From Promethearchaeota archaeon (lineage in GTDB: Archaea; Asgardarchaeota; Lokiarchaeia; Sigyniarchaeales; SOKP01): a DNA stretch of 59,682 nucleotides. Location: contig DAOUVJ010000003.1 of assembly GCA_030667705.1 (NCBI GenBank), positions 1 to 59,682 of the forward strand. The letters run 5' to 3'. Positions 9,496 to 18,965 of the stretch are shown here, one piece after another. The notes beneath the pieces are model-generated. The model was not told where the DNA came from. It saw only the letters and a program-made list of their open reading frames with translations, and made no database searches. A program made the translations under genes and the position numbers. Numbering within the stretch: position 1 is the first letter of the stretch; every line of letters starts with the position of its first letter.

Positions 9496-10554
9496 ATGAA
9501 AATCGGAATGAATTCTTTATCAAATTTGGCTCAGATTAGGAAAGATGTGAAGAGGAAAAGAATTTCTAGTTATGATAAAACGGGGGCAAATGCTGATTTC
9601 TTTACTTTCAAGGGTAATGAAATAAGGGAAATTTGTAACGTTGAAGGTGCTGGAATGATAAAGCATATCTGGATGACGATTGCCTCGGGAGATTTATATT
9701 ACTTGAGAAAAACTGTTATTAGAATGTGGTGGGATAACGAAGAGCACCCTTCAGTAGAATGCCCAATAGGAGACTTTTTTGGGGTGGGACACGCAAAAAC
9801 TGTAAATTTTTGGAGTCTTCCGCTTTCCATGGGACCAGAAGATGGAAAAGGATTTAATTGTTTTTTCCCAATGCCATTTTCAAAACGGGCTCGAATAGAA
9901 ATTGAAAATGAAAGTGATACCGCCTTGGTAGTTTATTTTTATATTGATTATGAAGAATATAGCGAGTTAGACTCTACTTATGGTAGATTTCACGTTTTTT
10001 GGAATCGTGTAAATCCTTGTGAAGGAAGTGATTATAGCAAAAAGAAGAAAGTGGAATTGTCTTTTAGAAAGAATCCAACGCATGAGAAAGATTATTTTGT
10101 CATGAACGCCGAAGGTGAAGGTCATTTTGTCGGATTTCATTTGGATATTCATAATTTATATGAAACTGAGAAGCACAATTGGCCTGGTGAAGGAGATGAT
10201 TATATGGAGATCGATGACGGTGAAATTACGCTTTACGGGACTGGTACTGAAGATTATTTTTGTACTTCGTGGTGTCCAACTCAATACTATTGTTCACCCT
10301 ACTTTGGAATTCCATTGCCGGGAGGTAAAAATTGGAGCGGTAAAATATCTTATTATAGGTATCACATAGAGGACCCAGTCTATTTTCACAAAAATATTAA
10401 AGTAAAGATAGAACACGGGCACGCAAACCAAAGATCTGATGATTGGTCCTCGACAGCTTATTGGTATCAAACAGAGCCTCATAAAAAGTTAAATGATTTA
10501 TTACCTGTTGAGCAAAGATTACCTAGAGAGGAGCCAAATGAAATAATTGAGTAA
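9496..10554 (+). CDS. DUF2961 / glycoside hydrolase family 172 protein
   Basis: The 352-residue protein matches the DUF2961 family, now GH172, whose members cleave fructose- or arabinose-containing glycans. Landmarks are SSYDKTGANADFF near residue 28, GAGMIKHIWMT near 50, RMWWDNEEHPSVECPIGDFFG near 75-95, and the family-typical GTGTEDYF near 248. Known members are trimeric double jelly rolls with glutamate catalysts, but I cannot assign the catalytic residues from sequence alone. No signal peptide is visible, so it probably acts inside the cell on imported oligosaccharides. That would fit the convergent GPH sugar symporter next door (10693-12108). A purine-rich AAGGG site precedes the ATG. 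Confidence 0.8.
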   Translation: MKIGMNSLSNLAQIRKDVKRKRISSYDKTGANADFFTFKGNEIREICNVEGAGMIKHIWMTIASGDLYYLRKTVIRMWWDNEEHPSVECPIGDFFGVGHAKTVNFWSLPLSMGPEDGKGFNCFFPMPFSKRARIEIENESDTALVVYFYIDYEEYSELDSTYGRFHVFWNRVNPCEGSDYSKKKKVELSFRKNPTHEKDYFVMNAEGEGHFVGFHLDIHNLYETEKHNWPGEGDDYMEIDDGEITLYGTGTEDYFCTSWCPTQYYCSPYFGIPLPGGKNWSGKISYYRYHIEDPVYFHKNIKVKIEHGHANQRSDDWSSTAYWYQTEPHKKLNDLLPVEQRLPREEPNEIIE

Positions 10555-10692
10555 AGTTAAATGTAAATTCATATGTTATCTAACATAAAATTATTAAATT
10601 TAAAGGAATAATTTATGTCTTCTCCATGAGAATACATTTGATTTTATATCTGAAAAAATAAATAAAAAAAAAGTTATAGATGGTAAATGTTA

Positions 10693-12108
10693 TTATATCC
10701 CCATTTCTTTAATTTTTTCCTGATTTGCTTGTACTTTTTCTGGGGTCAACTTGTACCACTTCCAAAAGACAAGAGCACCTATGATAACAAAGATTGCAGG
10801 AATAAGTGCCTGATGAAAATGTATGCCCCAAATTGCCGATTCTGGTTGATTTAAACCCAAAGTCTCGTCAAAACCAGTGAGCTCATGAACTATTGCAAAT
10901 GTGAGAGCTTGAATTATAATTCCTACTCGACCGAAAAATTGTTGAAATCCAGTATAAACTCCTTCTTCGCGCTTCTTTGTTGTTACTATTGCGTTATCAA
11001 TTACATCTGCCGATACCGGGAAAATCATTATCCAAAAACCTCCCATAGCTATTCCCCATAAAAACATCTCAAAAACTATTAACAGATAAATTCTATAAAA
11101 TGTTATTGGTATTGTAAAAGCAGCTAGAAGTAAACCAGAAATCAACATTACTTTTTTATTATTTTTGACTTTCTTTGAGTAACGGGTCCAAAAGGGTGTG
11201 GAAATTAACACTCCAACAAGAAATGCAGCAAATATTAAAGTGGTGGCTGATTCGTCCATTTTCAGGGAATATTTAACCGTGTATAGGACGGAAGCTTGCA
11301 TCGTTTCTACTAAAGACTGATAAAGCAGATAAAATATCATGAATGCTATGAATGGCGTCTGCTTCAATGCTGTCCACAGGCTTTTGAAAAAAGGAGTTAT
11401 TTCTCGTTCTTCCGTTTGAGAAGCCAAATAAAGATCAATTGTAGCCTGATCTTCGCGTGAACCTGGTATGGCTAACGCGAAACCAATAAACGTAATAATA
11501 GCTACTATTAGACCTTGAACAGCAAAAGAAGGGTAGTTTGTGATTCCACCTGTTGTTGTGGTTTCAAAGATTAAAGGTGGTAAAATAGAGCCTAAAGCGA
11601 CACCTACAACGCCTATCATAATATAGATACCACTGGCAGTTCTACGCTCCTGAACTGATCGATATTTATCAACGAATAACGACTGAAAGTTAACAAATAA
11701 TATTGAGTGAAACGTATCAAACAAACACGTAGTAAAGAGAAGCCAAGCGAACAAAATCCAAGCACCTGACACGGCATCATAAGTTGGTGGCGTAAATATA
11801 AGTATATAAGTAAAACCCCAGGGCAGCCCACCAAGTAAAATCCAGGGGAATCTTCGCCCCCATTTTTTAGTAAACTTGAAGGTTTTGTTCGTTAAATATC
11901 CAATAAGTGGGTCGTTAAACATATTATAAATCGCAAAAATAAAATATGCTAAAAATATCAACCAGACATTTAGACCTAATTCAGACTCGTAAAAAAAGAA
12001 ACAATAAGTTGTAAATGCTATTCTAAGAAGTTCTCTTGAAAATGAGTTGAATCCATATGAAACCATGCCCATTTTGCTATGTTTAATAACTAATTCATCT
12101 TTTTCCAT
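10693..12108 (-). CDS. GPH-family sugar:cation symporter (MelB-like)
   Basis: This 471-residue twelve-helix membrane protein of the glycoside-pentoside-hexuronide:cation symporter family has NMFNDPLIGYLTNKT near residue 55 (the MelB cation-site region) and the mid-loop NNKKVMLISG. It ends in the family's short soluble tail, LTPEKVQANQEKIKEMGI. It should import sugars or glycosides with Na+ or H+. ATG 12108 is preferred; a TTG at 12120 would add four residues. It is the only intact copy among three GPH genes in the window, and it converges with the DUF2961 glycosidase. Confidence 0.9.
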   Translation of the reverse strand: MEKDELVIKHSKMGMVSYGFNSFSRELLRIAFTTYCFFFYESELGLNVWLIFLAYFIFAIYNMFNDPLIGYLTNKTFKFTKKWGRRFPWILLGGLPWGFTYILIFTPPTYDAVSGAWILFAWLLFTTCLFDTFHSILFVNFQSLFVDKYRSVQERRTASGIYIMIGVVGVALGSILPPLIFETTTTGGITNYPSFAVQGLIVAIITFIGFALAIPGSREDQATIDLYLASQTEEREITPFFKSLWTALKQTPFIAFMIFYLLYQSLVETMQASVLYTVKYSLKMDESATTLIFAAFLVGVLISTPFWTRYSKKVKNNKKVMLISGLLLAAFTIPITFYRIYLLIVFEMFLWGIAMGGFWIMIFPVSADVIDNAIVTTKKREEGVYTGFQQFFGRVGIIIQALTFAIVHELTGFDETLGLNQPESAIWGIHFHQALIPAIFVIIGALVFWKWYKLTPEKVQANQEKIKEMGI

Positions 12109-12263
12109 ATTATTAACCAATTTTTATTTTTAAAATAAAATATTTAGTATTCTTAAATATTAGATACACCTCTTTTTATAGTTTTAAGTTTCCAATTAGA
12201 AAGTCCATTAACTTTGAGTAATTGAGATTAATTAATTTTAATTAGTCTAGGTCTTTAGTTAGA

Positions 12264-12274
12264 TTGTATACTTA
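12264..12274 (+). promoter_or_regulatory. Possible TATA box for the class V aminotransferase gene
   Basis: TTGTATACTTA lies about 30 bases before the ATG at 12302. Archaeal TATA boxes sit about 25 bases before the transcript start, so this would give a leaderless or nearly leaderless mRNA. The region is AT-rich, so a chance match is possible. Confidence 0.3.
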
Positions 12275-12301
12275 TTAATCAAAAACAAGTGGAAAAAAAT
12301 C

Positions 12302-14008
12302 ATGAGTAGTCCTTCGTTTCTTTCTTTCGAACGTGTAAGAAATGCCATAATTGGGCGAAATTTTACATTTCGGACCCCATATGGAGTTCGTTTACTTACA
12401 TATGCCGATTATACAGCTTCTGGACGATCTTTAGAATTTATTGAACAATTTTTAATTAAGGTTCAACGAGAGTATGCTAACACGCATACAGAGGATGATA
12501 TTACGGGGCGTCACATGACCAGTCTCTTGCACCATGCTGAAGCTCTCATTAAAAAGGCTTTAAACGCTGAAGATAATTGTAGTGTAATATCAGTTGGAAC
12601 AGGGGCAACGGGAGCGATTTCAAAACTACAAGAAATTTTAGGAGTTAAGATCCATCCCGCCACAAAAAAATTGGCTTTAACACTAGTACCTGAGCTTGAT
12701 AACCTACTAACTCGTTTTAATGAGCGAAAACCCGTCGTGTTTATTGGTCCCTATGAACATCATTCAAACGATTTAATGTGGAGAGAAGCTTTAGTTGACG
12801 TAATAACAATACAGTTAACACATGAAGGATATTTTGACTTAGAAGATCTAGAATTGAAAGTCAGTAATCCTAAATTTAAAGATCGATTAAAAATAGGAAC
12901 ATTTTCAGCGGCATCGAATGTGACGGGTATTAAATCTCCAATTTATGAAATTGCACGGATCATGCATGAGTATAATGGTATTGCGTGTTTTGATTATGCT
13001 GCAAGTGCTCCTTATGTAAAAATTGATATGAATAAGGATGCTGAGTCCTATTTTGATGCAATCTATTTATCACCGCATAAATTTGTTGGTGGACCCGGGT
13101 CAAGTGGGATTTTAGTCTTTAACAATAACTTATATGACACCAATATAGCTCCAACTTGTCCCAGTGGTGGAACCGTTAAATTTGTTAGTCCAAAAGTAGC
13201 GGACTTTATAGATGATATTGAATCTCGTGAAAAAGCAGGCACGCCAGGTATATTACAAACAATTAAAGCTTTTTTAGCTATTGATTTAAAAGATGCTATC
13301 GGAATTTCAAAAATTGAAGAAAAAGAATTAGATTATATATCACGAGCCTTAAAAATACTCCAAAAAAATAAAAATATAGAAATATTAGGACCTATTGACC
13401 CACTCAATCGCATTTCGATCGTTTCCTTTAAGATCAAGCATAATGATAAGTACATCCATCCCAAATTAACCACTAATCTTCTCAATGACTTGTTTGGAAT
13501 TCAGAGTAGAGCAGGATGCATGTGTGCCGGTTCATATGGTCACATGCTTCTGAATCTTGAAGAAGAAGTAACCATAAAGATCCGTAAACTAATTAGTCAA
13601 AATATAAAGGGAATTAACCCGGGTTGGTGTAGAGTGAACTTCCATTATTTACATTCAGAATTAGAATTCCAATTTATTTGCGATGCCATTGAGTTTATTG
13701 CTGACCATGGAAAAATATTTCTTTCTGAGTATAGGTTTAATTATCAAACTGGTGAATGGAATCATTGCAAATTCAATAATAAACAAGGAGAAACCATACC
13801 AATCATAAAAAATGTTCTTGAAATGGAGCTTCGGAATTGTTTTGAGGGACCATTGATTGATCGCGAGTTAAAATTCGCAAGTTACATGAAAGAGGCTAAA
13901 AATATTATTAGTTCTCTGAAAGAGCCATCTAATTATGGAAAGTTTAAAAATCCCGTGGCAGAAGCACTTAGATGGTTCAACTTTGTCCACATTGAAAATG
14001 AGATTTGA
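12302..14008 (+). CDS. Class V aminotransferase (cysteine desulfurase-like) with C-terminal extension
   Basis: This is a PLP enzyme of 568 residues. The PLP-lysine segment SPHKFVGGPGSSG lies near residues 257-269, and a preceding FDYAASAP carries the pyridine-nitrogen aspartate. Near residue 402 is RAGCMCAGSYGH, with cysteines at the position used by desulfurases and MoCo sulfurases. The family core is about 400-450 residues; the remaining hundred or so form an extra C-terminal domain. It may mobilise sulfur from cysteine or act as a C-S lyase; a true aminotransferase role is less likely. It stands alone between a divergent transporter and a methyltransferase-like gene, and no iron-sulfur scaffold gene is adjacent. 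Confidence 0.8.
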   Translation: MSSPSFLSFERVRNAIIGRNFTFRTPYGVRLLTYADYTASGRSLEFIEQFLIKVQREYANTHTEDDITGRHMTSLLHHAEALIKKALNAEDNCSVISVGTGATGAISKLQEILGVKIHPATKKLALTLVPELDNLLTRFNERKPVVFIGPYEHHSNDLMWREALVDVITIQLTHEGYFDLEDLELKVSNPKFKDRLKIGTFSAASNVTGIKSPIYEIARIMHEYNGIACFDYAASAPYVKIDMNKDAESYFDAIYLSPHKFVGGPGSSGILVFNNNLYDTNIAPTCPSGGTVKFVSPKVADFIDDIESREKAGTPGILQTIKAFLAIDLKDAIGISKIEEKELDYISRALKILQKNKNIEILGPIDPLNRISIVSFKIKHNDKYIHPKLTTNLLNDLFGIQSRAGCMCAGSYGHMLLNLEEEVTIKIRKLISQNIKGINPGWCRVNFHYLHSELEFQFICDAIEFIADHGKIFLSEYRFNYQTGEWNHCKFNNKQGETIPIIKNVLEMELRNCFEGPLIDRELKFASYMKEAKNIISSLKEPSNYGKFKNPVAEALRWFNFVHIENEI

Positions 14009-14201
14009 ACTATTTGTATAGGAGCTCATTTCTAACTCAATTTTAAATATTTTAATAAAAAAAGTAATTGATCTTTTCGGTTTCCTTATCTGTGCCATAA
14101 GATTATCACTTATGAATTTGAAAATACTTAAAAAATAAAATAGAAATATCAAATATGATTCTAAATTACTATTGATAATTATATTTTGGAGAATATAATA
14201 A

Positions 14202-15365
14202 ATGAATTCTAGAGAAAGAGTGAATGTGGCTCTCAACCATATGGAACCGGATAAAATTCCAATTGATTTTGGAGGAAATCAATCAAGTATTCATCTTAAA
14301 GCATACAAGAATTTATTAGAATATTTAGAAATAGAAGATAAAAACATTAAATTTGCAGATTTTGTACAACAAATTGCAGATCCATGTGAAACTATTTTGG
14401 AACGATTTAAAATCGATATTCGGTATATCCGTCCGATAGGTGGGATGATAAAGATCAATGAGATAGAACCTCAGTATGAGGGAAAATTCGTGGGTGTGTA
14501 TGATCAATTTGGAGTTTTCTGGGGGAATAATGCAGAAAAAGAAATTGATAATATTCTGTATTATGATCCAGTTATTCATCCTTTAGCTGACTTTAAATCA
14601 GTCCAAGAAATCAATAATTTTGATTGGCCGGATGGTAAAGATAAATCCCCTTTCAATGGTTTGCGTGAGAAAGCGAAGCATCTTTTTGAGACAACCAAGT
14701 ATGCTTTATCAGCACATCCTTCTGGATGTATTTATGAATATACGACCTTTCTTTTTGGATTTACTAAAGTTTTAAGATACCTTAGGACTAAACCAGAATT
14801 AATAATTGCTGCGATGGAAAATTTAACGAAATATTGGATTGATTACAATACAACATTTTTAGATGAAGTAGGAGAATATTTAGATGTCGTTTCCATTAAT
14901 GGAGATCTAGCTGAACAAGCTGGTCCTATAATGAATTTGAATATTTACACAAAAATGATCAAACCTTTCGAACTAAAGCTTTCACAAAAAGTACATGAGT
15001 TAGCTAGTGTAAAAATCAACTATCATTGTTGTGGCTCGATTCCCTTATTTATTCCTCATTTCGCAGAAATTGGATATGATGCGATAAATCCCGTTCAAAT
15101 CTCTGCATTTGATATGGAACCATGTTCTTTAAAAGAGCGTTTTGGGAAGAAAATCACATTTTGGGGAGGATTATGTAATAACCAAAAAACTCTACCATTT
15201 GGTACCCCAAAACAAATAAGAGAAGAAGTGAGGAAAAATTTTGATTGTTTGATGTCAGGTGGGGGGTATATTGCCTCAAGCATTCATAATATCACTGCGG
15301 AAGTCCCTCCTGAAAATATTGTAGCAATGTTCGATGCGGCAAATGAATTTAGATCTTATAAATAA
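14202..15365 (+). CDS. URO-D fold protein, MtaA/CmuA-like methyltransferase or relative
   Basis: The 387-residue protein has the uroporphyrinogen decarboxylase fold. It starts with NSRERVNVALNHMEPDKIPIDFGG, common in the methylcobalamin:thiol methyltransferase side of the family. The segment YHCCGSIPLFIPHFAEIGYD near residue 273 carries HxC, two of the zinc ligands in MtaA-type enzymes. A late SSIHNI near residue 363 occupies the region of the third ligand. The arginines that bind porphyrin in true URO-D are not evident, so heme synthesis is unlikely. Transfer of a methyl group from a corrinoid protein is possible, but no corrinoid protein gene is adjacent. The amidohydrolase 63 bases downstream is probably co-transcribed. 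Confidence 0.75.
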   Translation: MNSRERVNVALNHMEPDKIPIDFGGNQSSIHLKAYKNLLEYLEIEDKNIKFADFVQQIADPCETILERFKIDIRYIRPIGGMIKINEIEPQYEGKFVGVYDQFGVFWGNNAEKEIDNILYYDPVIHPLADFKSVQEINNFDWPDGKDKSPFNGLREKAKHLFETTKYALSAHPSGCIYEYTTFLFGFTKVLRYLRTKPELIIAAMENLTKYWIDYNTTFLDEVGEYLDVVSINGDLAEQAGPIMNLNIYTKMIKPFELKLSQKVHELASVKINYHCCGSIPLFIPHFAEIGYDAINPVQISAFDMEPCSLKERFGKKITFWGGLCNNQKTLPFGTPKQIREEVRKNFDCLMSGGGYIASSIHNITAEVPPENIVAMFDAANEFRSYK

Positions 15366-15428
15366 GATCTTTTTAAATCAATACAATATTTTTCTACTTG
15401 TTTTTAATCTCTTCAAGATGTGTAGATA

Positions 15429-16295
15429 ATGAATTTCAGAATTTTCGATTGTCATCTTCATACCTATGGTACATTTCTAGGACGAAACAAGGATCTCATA
15501 ACTTATTTAGACGAGAATAATATAGAAAAAGCAGTTCTTACAACGATTAATCGAGCCGCTAAATCTAAAATATTCAATACAAATCCAGAGGAAAGAGAGA
15601 AAGATGGGCAAGAAAAAACAAATATCAATCAAGCTTTTGAAAATATGAGAAAATTAATGCCCAAATATCAATTGGATCATCAAGATGTTATAAGTATCTC
15701 AAATTTAGATCCTGAAAGATTTGTTAAGTTCTTTTGGTTCAATCCTAAATTTGATATGGATAAAGAAGATAAAAACTATAGAATATTAGAAGATCATTTT
15801 AAAAAAGGATTTTGTGGAGTTAAAATCCATTCGGGGATTAATCTCATTAAAATTCCTAGAGATATTAAAAAATTAGTTTCTTTCATGCAAGATTTTGATA
15901 AGCGTTTCCCTCTCTTCATTCATTCAACTCCAAAAACGTCCTATTTCGGAGGGGTTAGCTGCAAAGACATTGTAAATTTAGCAAGCAATAATCCAGAACT
16001 AACTATTATTATAGGTCATGCCGCTTTAGCGATGGAATACGCAATTGATCTCGGCTTGGCTTTAAAGAAATTTAAAAATGTTTTTTTTGAAACATCTTGT
16101 TCCATCCCATATGGTATTTTAAGTTTGATAAAAACTATAGGACCTGAAAGAATAATTTTTGGCTCTGATGCACCAGTGACTAATCCACTATCATTAGAAA
16201 TTGATAAGATTACTTGCTTACCCGTATCAAATGATATCAAGCAAGATATTTTTTATAATAACGCAAAAAAGTTATTTAACCGGTTTAACTGTTGA
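15429..16295 (+). CDS. Amidohydrolase-family TIM-barrel metal hydrolase
   Basis: This is a 288-residue amidohydrolase-2-type enzyme. The metal-site set is complete: FDCHLHTYG near residue 6 (HxH), GVKIHSG near 138, FIHSTP near 162, IIGHAAL near 197, and FGSDAPV near 243 (the catalytic aspartate). Relatives hydrolyse or decarboxylate small carboxylic acids and lactones; the substrate is unknown. It follows the URO-D-like gene by 63 bases in the same direction, so the two may act in one pathway. Confidence 0.8.
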   Translation: MNFRIFDCHLHTYGTFLGRNKDLITYLDENNIEKAVLTTINRAAKSKIFNTNPEEREKDGQEKTNINQAFENMRKLMPKYQLDHQDVISISNLDPERFVKFFWFNPKFDMDKEDKNYRILEDHFKKGFCGVKIHSGINLIKIPRDIKKLVSFMQDFDKRFPLFIHSTPKTSYFGGVSCKDIVNLASNNPELTIIIGHAALAMEYAIDLGLALKKFKNVFFETSCSIPYGILSLIKTIGPERIIFGSDAPVTNPLSLEIDKITCLPVSNDIKQDIFYNNAKKLFNRFNC

Positions 16296-16530
16296 GATTG
16301 AATCACAAATCATATAGCTCTATATATATTTAACCAATTAGTTTATCTCACTTTAAATTTTATTTTTAATTCTATAATATGCTATTCATTAATCTTAAAA
16401 TTGCATGATTGAATTAACATGTAAATGTCACCAAAATCCGACAATTATTTTTGATTTAATAATAACTTAAATAAAAGAGATCGTGCAAATATAATTAAGA
16501 ATTAATTTATTAAAATTAAAAGATGATAAC

Positions 16531-17079
16531 GTGAATTATTTAGGGGATAATAACAATTACGATGACGATGGATATTGGGACATCATTGAGGTATCAAAAG
16601 TCGACGACAAAATTATTAAGAGCCTATTAAATCATTTAAAAGATAATATCTCAGAAAATTTTTTCATTTCTTTTGAAAGTTTATTAAAAATAGCACGAAG
16701 AATCCCAGAATTAGAAATAAATAACATTATTAACGAATTAGATGAATCAGACTTGTTTAAACGAGATATTTTCAAATTTATCCTTAGTTACATCAAGGAA
16801 GAAAAAATTGAATATCATTTATTACCTCAATTATTCAATCCTGATTTCATAATACGTGCGAATATTATAATGAAAATTAAAGAGTATGACGATAAGAAAT
16901 ATATTAAATTTCTAATCCCCTTACTTGATGATCCAGATGATTCAGTACGCTGGAGCGTCATTAATTACTTAAGCATGCATAAAGATGACGAAATAATTTA
17001 CAAGAATCTTAAAAACCACATGAATTATGAATTAAATCCGATAATTCTTGAAAATTTAATTAGCCTTTTTGAAGAATAA
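16531..17079 (+). CDS. Small HEAT-repeat-like protein
   Basis: The 182-residue acidic, helical protein starts at GTG 16531. The C-terminal third contains a recognisable HEAT-like helix pair (LIPLLDDPDDSVRWSVINYL), a scaffold for protein contacts. The N-terminal half is also predicted helical but not assignable. The first 20 residues are asparagine- and aspartate-rich. The TAA at 17077-17079 is followed by 66 further open codons in the same frame (see the next entry). It precedes the GTPase gene in the same direction, so a role as partner of the GTPase is possible but unproven. Confidence 0.6.
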   Translation: MNYLGDNNNYDDDGYWDIIEVSKVDDKIIKSLLNHLKDNISENFFISFESLLKIARRIPELEINNIINELDESDLFKRDIFKFILSYIKEEKIEYHLLPQLFNPDFIIRANIIMKIKEYDDKKYIKFLIPLLDDPDDSVRWSVINYLSMHKDDEIIYKNLKNHMNYELNPIILENLISLFEE

Positions 17080-17280
17080 AAGATTATTTTCAATCTTCTT
17101 TATAAAACTTACACAGGAAGTATTATATTTCCTAAATATGTCGAAGTTTGTGAACTGACCTGTTATATGGTCGAAATTCCTTTTAATAACCTCTGGGGTG
17201 GATTGATTAACGGTGCTGTTTATGGTGTATTAGGATCGATGGGATATTTAGGTATTCGTTCGATATGGAGAAAGAAATGA
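17080..17280 (+). other. Open stretch in frame after a HEAT gene; possible gene remnant or 37-residue membrane protein
   Basis: The codons from 17080 to the TGA at 17278-17280 stay open in the same frame as the preceding gene. The end, from ATG 17167, would encode 37 residues with one glycine-rich hydrophobic segment (LWGGLINGAVYGVLGSMGYL) and a basic IRSIWRKK tail, which looks like the C-terminus of a membrane protein. Upstream of that ATG the frame still reads as plausible protein (FPKYVEVCELTCYM), so it may be the tail of a lost gene rather than a complete small protein. No family was recognised. Confidence 0.35.
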
Positions 17281-17443
17281 AAAAATTAAATGTCGATAAA
17301 TTATCTATTTTTTAGTAAGAAAAGAAAACAATTAAAAAAGAAATCTTAGATTAATAACATGTATATCATGTTAAAGTGACTTTCAAGTCATATTTCTGAT
17401 ATTTCAGTCGAGGTATTTATAAATTTTTAATGGGTGTTCAATT

Positions 17444-17971
17444 GTGTCTAATTATGATTTTACATTTAAGGTTCTTTTGTTAGGGGATGCTAGCGTCGGT
17501 AAGACCAGTTTTACCAAGAGATACTGCTATAATATCTTCAATCCTTCTGAAAGGTTGACAATCGGGGTAGATTTTCATGTAAAAACAATTGATTTACACG
17601 GAAGGAAAATAAAACTCCAAATCTGGGATATTGGAGGTGAAGAACGATTTAGGTTCCTACTTCCAACATATTGTCTCGGAGCAAATGCTGCTTTTTTGTT
17701 ATATGACATTACTCGCCCACAAACTCTAGATAATATAAGCGAATGGACAAATATTGTCCGTCAAAAGGGAGGACCCGTTCCAATCATGTTAATTGGCTCG
17801 AAAATAGATCTTGAACCGTCTCAAAGAAACATACCTCGAGAATATGGAATTCAAATTGCTGAAAAACACAGCATGAATTCCTTTGGTGAAATTTCCAGTA
17901 AAACGGGACAAAATGTAACAAAAACTTTTGAAGTTCTCACTGAACTTACATTAGAAATGATGGAAAAATAG
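17444..17971 (+). CDS. Rab/Ras-like small GTPase
   Basis: The 175-residue protein has the full set of small-GTPase motifs: P-loop GDASVGKTS at about residues 14-22, an effector threonine in ERLTIGVDF near 45, WDIGGEERF near 61 (eukaryotic Rabs have WDTAGQE), GSKIDL near 118 in place of NKxD, and SSKTG near 150. There is no C-terminal cysteine, so no prenyl anchor. GTG at 17444 is the start because no ATG precedes the P-loop strand. Asgard archaea carry many such GTPases. The next gene follows after 10 bases and is surely co-transcribed. Confidence 0.93.
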   Translation: MSNYDFTFKVLLLGDASVGKTSFTKRYCYNIFNPSERLTIGVDFHVKTIDLHGRKIKLQIWDIGGEERFRFLLPTYCLGANAAFLLYDITRPQTLDNISEWTNIVRQKGGPVPIMLIGSKIDLEPSQRNIPREYGIQIAEKHSMNSFGEISSKTGQNVTKTFEVLTELTLEMMEK

Positions 17972-17981
17972 GTGTGTATAA

Positions 17982-18941
17982 ATGGAAGAAAGTGAATTTT
18001 TAGCTATCAGTTCTTTGTTTGACACAATTGGTGTCATCGAAAAAGGGATTGAAAGAATCTATCATTATCTTCTAAAAAACAAACGTATAGATAACCTGAA
18101 AGAAGTATCATCTAATTTTGGATTAACGTTAAAAAGAGGTTATAAAGTTTGTTCAATGTTAAATGAATTAGAGTTAGTTCAAATTTACGATCGTCCAATG
18201 AAAATCCACCTCTCTACACCTGTGCTTCCTCTGTGGCAAAAAATAGTAAATAATAGGATTGAGGAATTATCTCATCAATTTCAAGAAAAAAAGGAGAGAG
18301 CGGAATTTGCTTTAGAAGAATTTCTTAAATCATATAATATAAGGGAGGATTCAACCCAGGAGTTCGTTGAATTTGTCAATTATGACCTCAATAATTTTGC
18401 TGAAACATATTCTGCTTTTTTAGCAGAAAAATCATGTCAAATTGCACTAGGTATAAGATATGATAATGACTTGATATCTTTAGTTAAACAGAAAGGCATT
18501 GAAGGCATCCCGATAGAAATTAACTCATCCATTCGTAATGGAATACTAAAAATCAAGGAAAATCTTAAATCTTTAGATATGCGCGTTATATTCAATGCGG
18601 AAATAGTTAAAGATCTATTATTGAGTAAAGAATTTGAAACTTTATCAAAATATTTTGAACAATTTGATTTAATATTCAAAAATATAGATATTCATGTTAC
18701 TCCTGATGATTTCAGCAATTTCATGCTTACTGACAGGGAACTGATTCAACCTAGTTTCGATCCCTCTAATAAATTGATTGGTTCTTATCTCTCAAGGAAT
18801 AGTACGATATATAAGATATTTGATGATAAATTTAATGAGCTATTTGAAAATGGAATAAAAATAAAACAATTCTTGAAGGAACAAGATATCAAAATCAGAG
18901 ATCTGAATCAGGCTCAACTCTTTGTATTGTGTATTCTATGA
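17982..18941 (+). CDS. TrmB-like winged-helix protein paired with the small GTPase
   Basis: In this 319-residue protein, residues about 20-75 form a winged helix (IYHYLLKNKRIDNLKEVSSNF, then LKRGYKVCSMLNELELVQIY). Residues about 85-120 are a charged coiled coil. The rest resembles the C-terminal domain arrangement of TrmB-type regulators (alternating strands and helices), although no ligand motif can be named. TrmB proteins bind DNA and sense sugars. Here the gene lies only 10 bases after a Rab-like GTPase, so it may instead be the GTPase's effector or regulator. It converges with the AbfD-like gene at 18966. Confidence 0.6.
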   Translation: MEESEFLAISSLFDTIGVIEKGIERIYHYLLKNKRIDNLKEVSSNFGLTLKRGYKVCSMLNELELVQIYDRPMKIHLSTPVLPLWQKIVNNRIEELSHQFQEKKERAEFALEEFLKSYNIREDSTQEFVEFVNYDLNNFAETYSAFLAEKSCQIALGIRYDNDLISLVKQKGIEGIPIEINSSIRNGILKIKENLKSLDMRVIFNAEIVKDLLLSKEFETLSKYFEQFDLIFKNIDIHVTPDDFSNFMLTDRELIQPSFDPSNKLIGSYLSRNSTIYKIFDDKFNELFENGIKIKQFLKEQDIKIRDLNQAQLFVLCIL

Positions 18942-18965
18942 AAAAAAAAAGAGAATTGTGAAATT

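Noticed and set aside
16296-16530. Gap before the HEAT gene examined for a riboswitch, tRNA or repeat array
   Set aside because: No paired structure beyond chance and no repeated unit; it looks like an ordinary promoter region.
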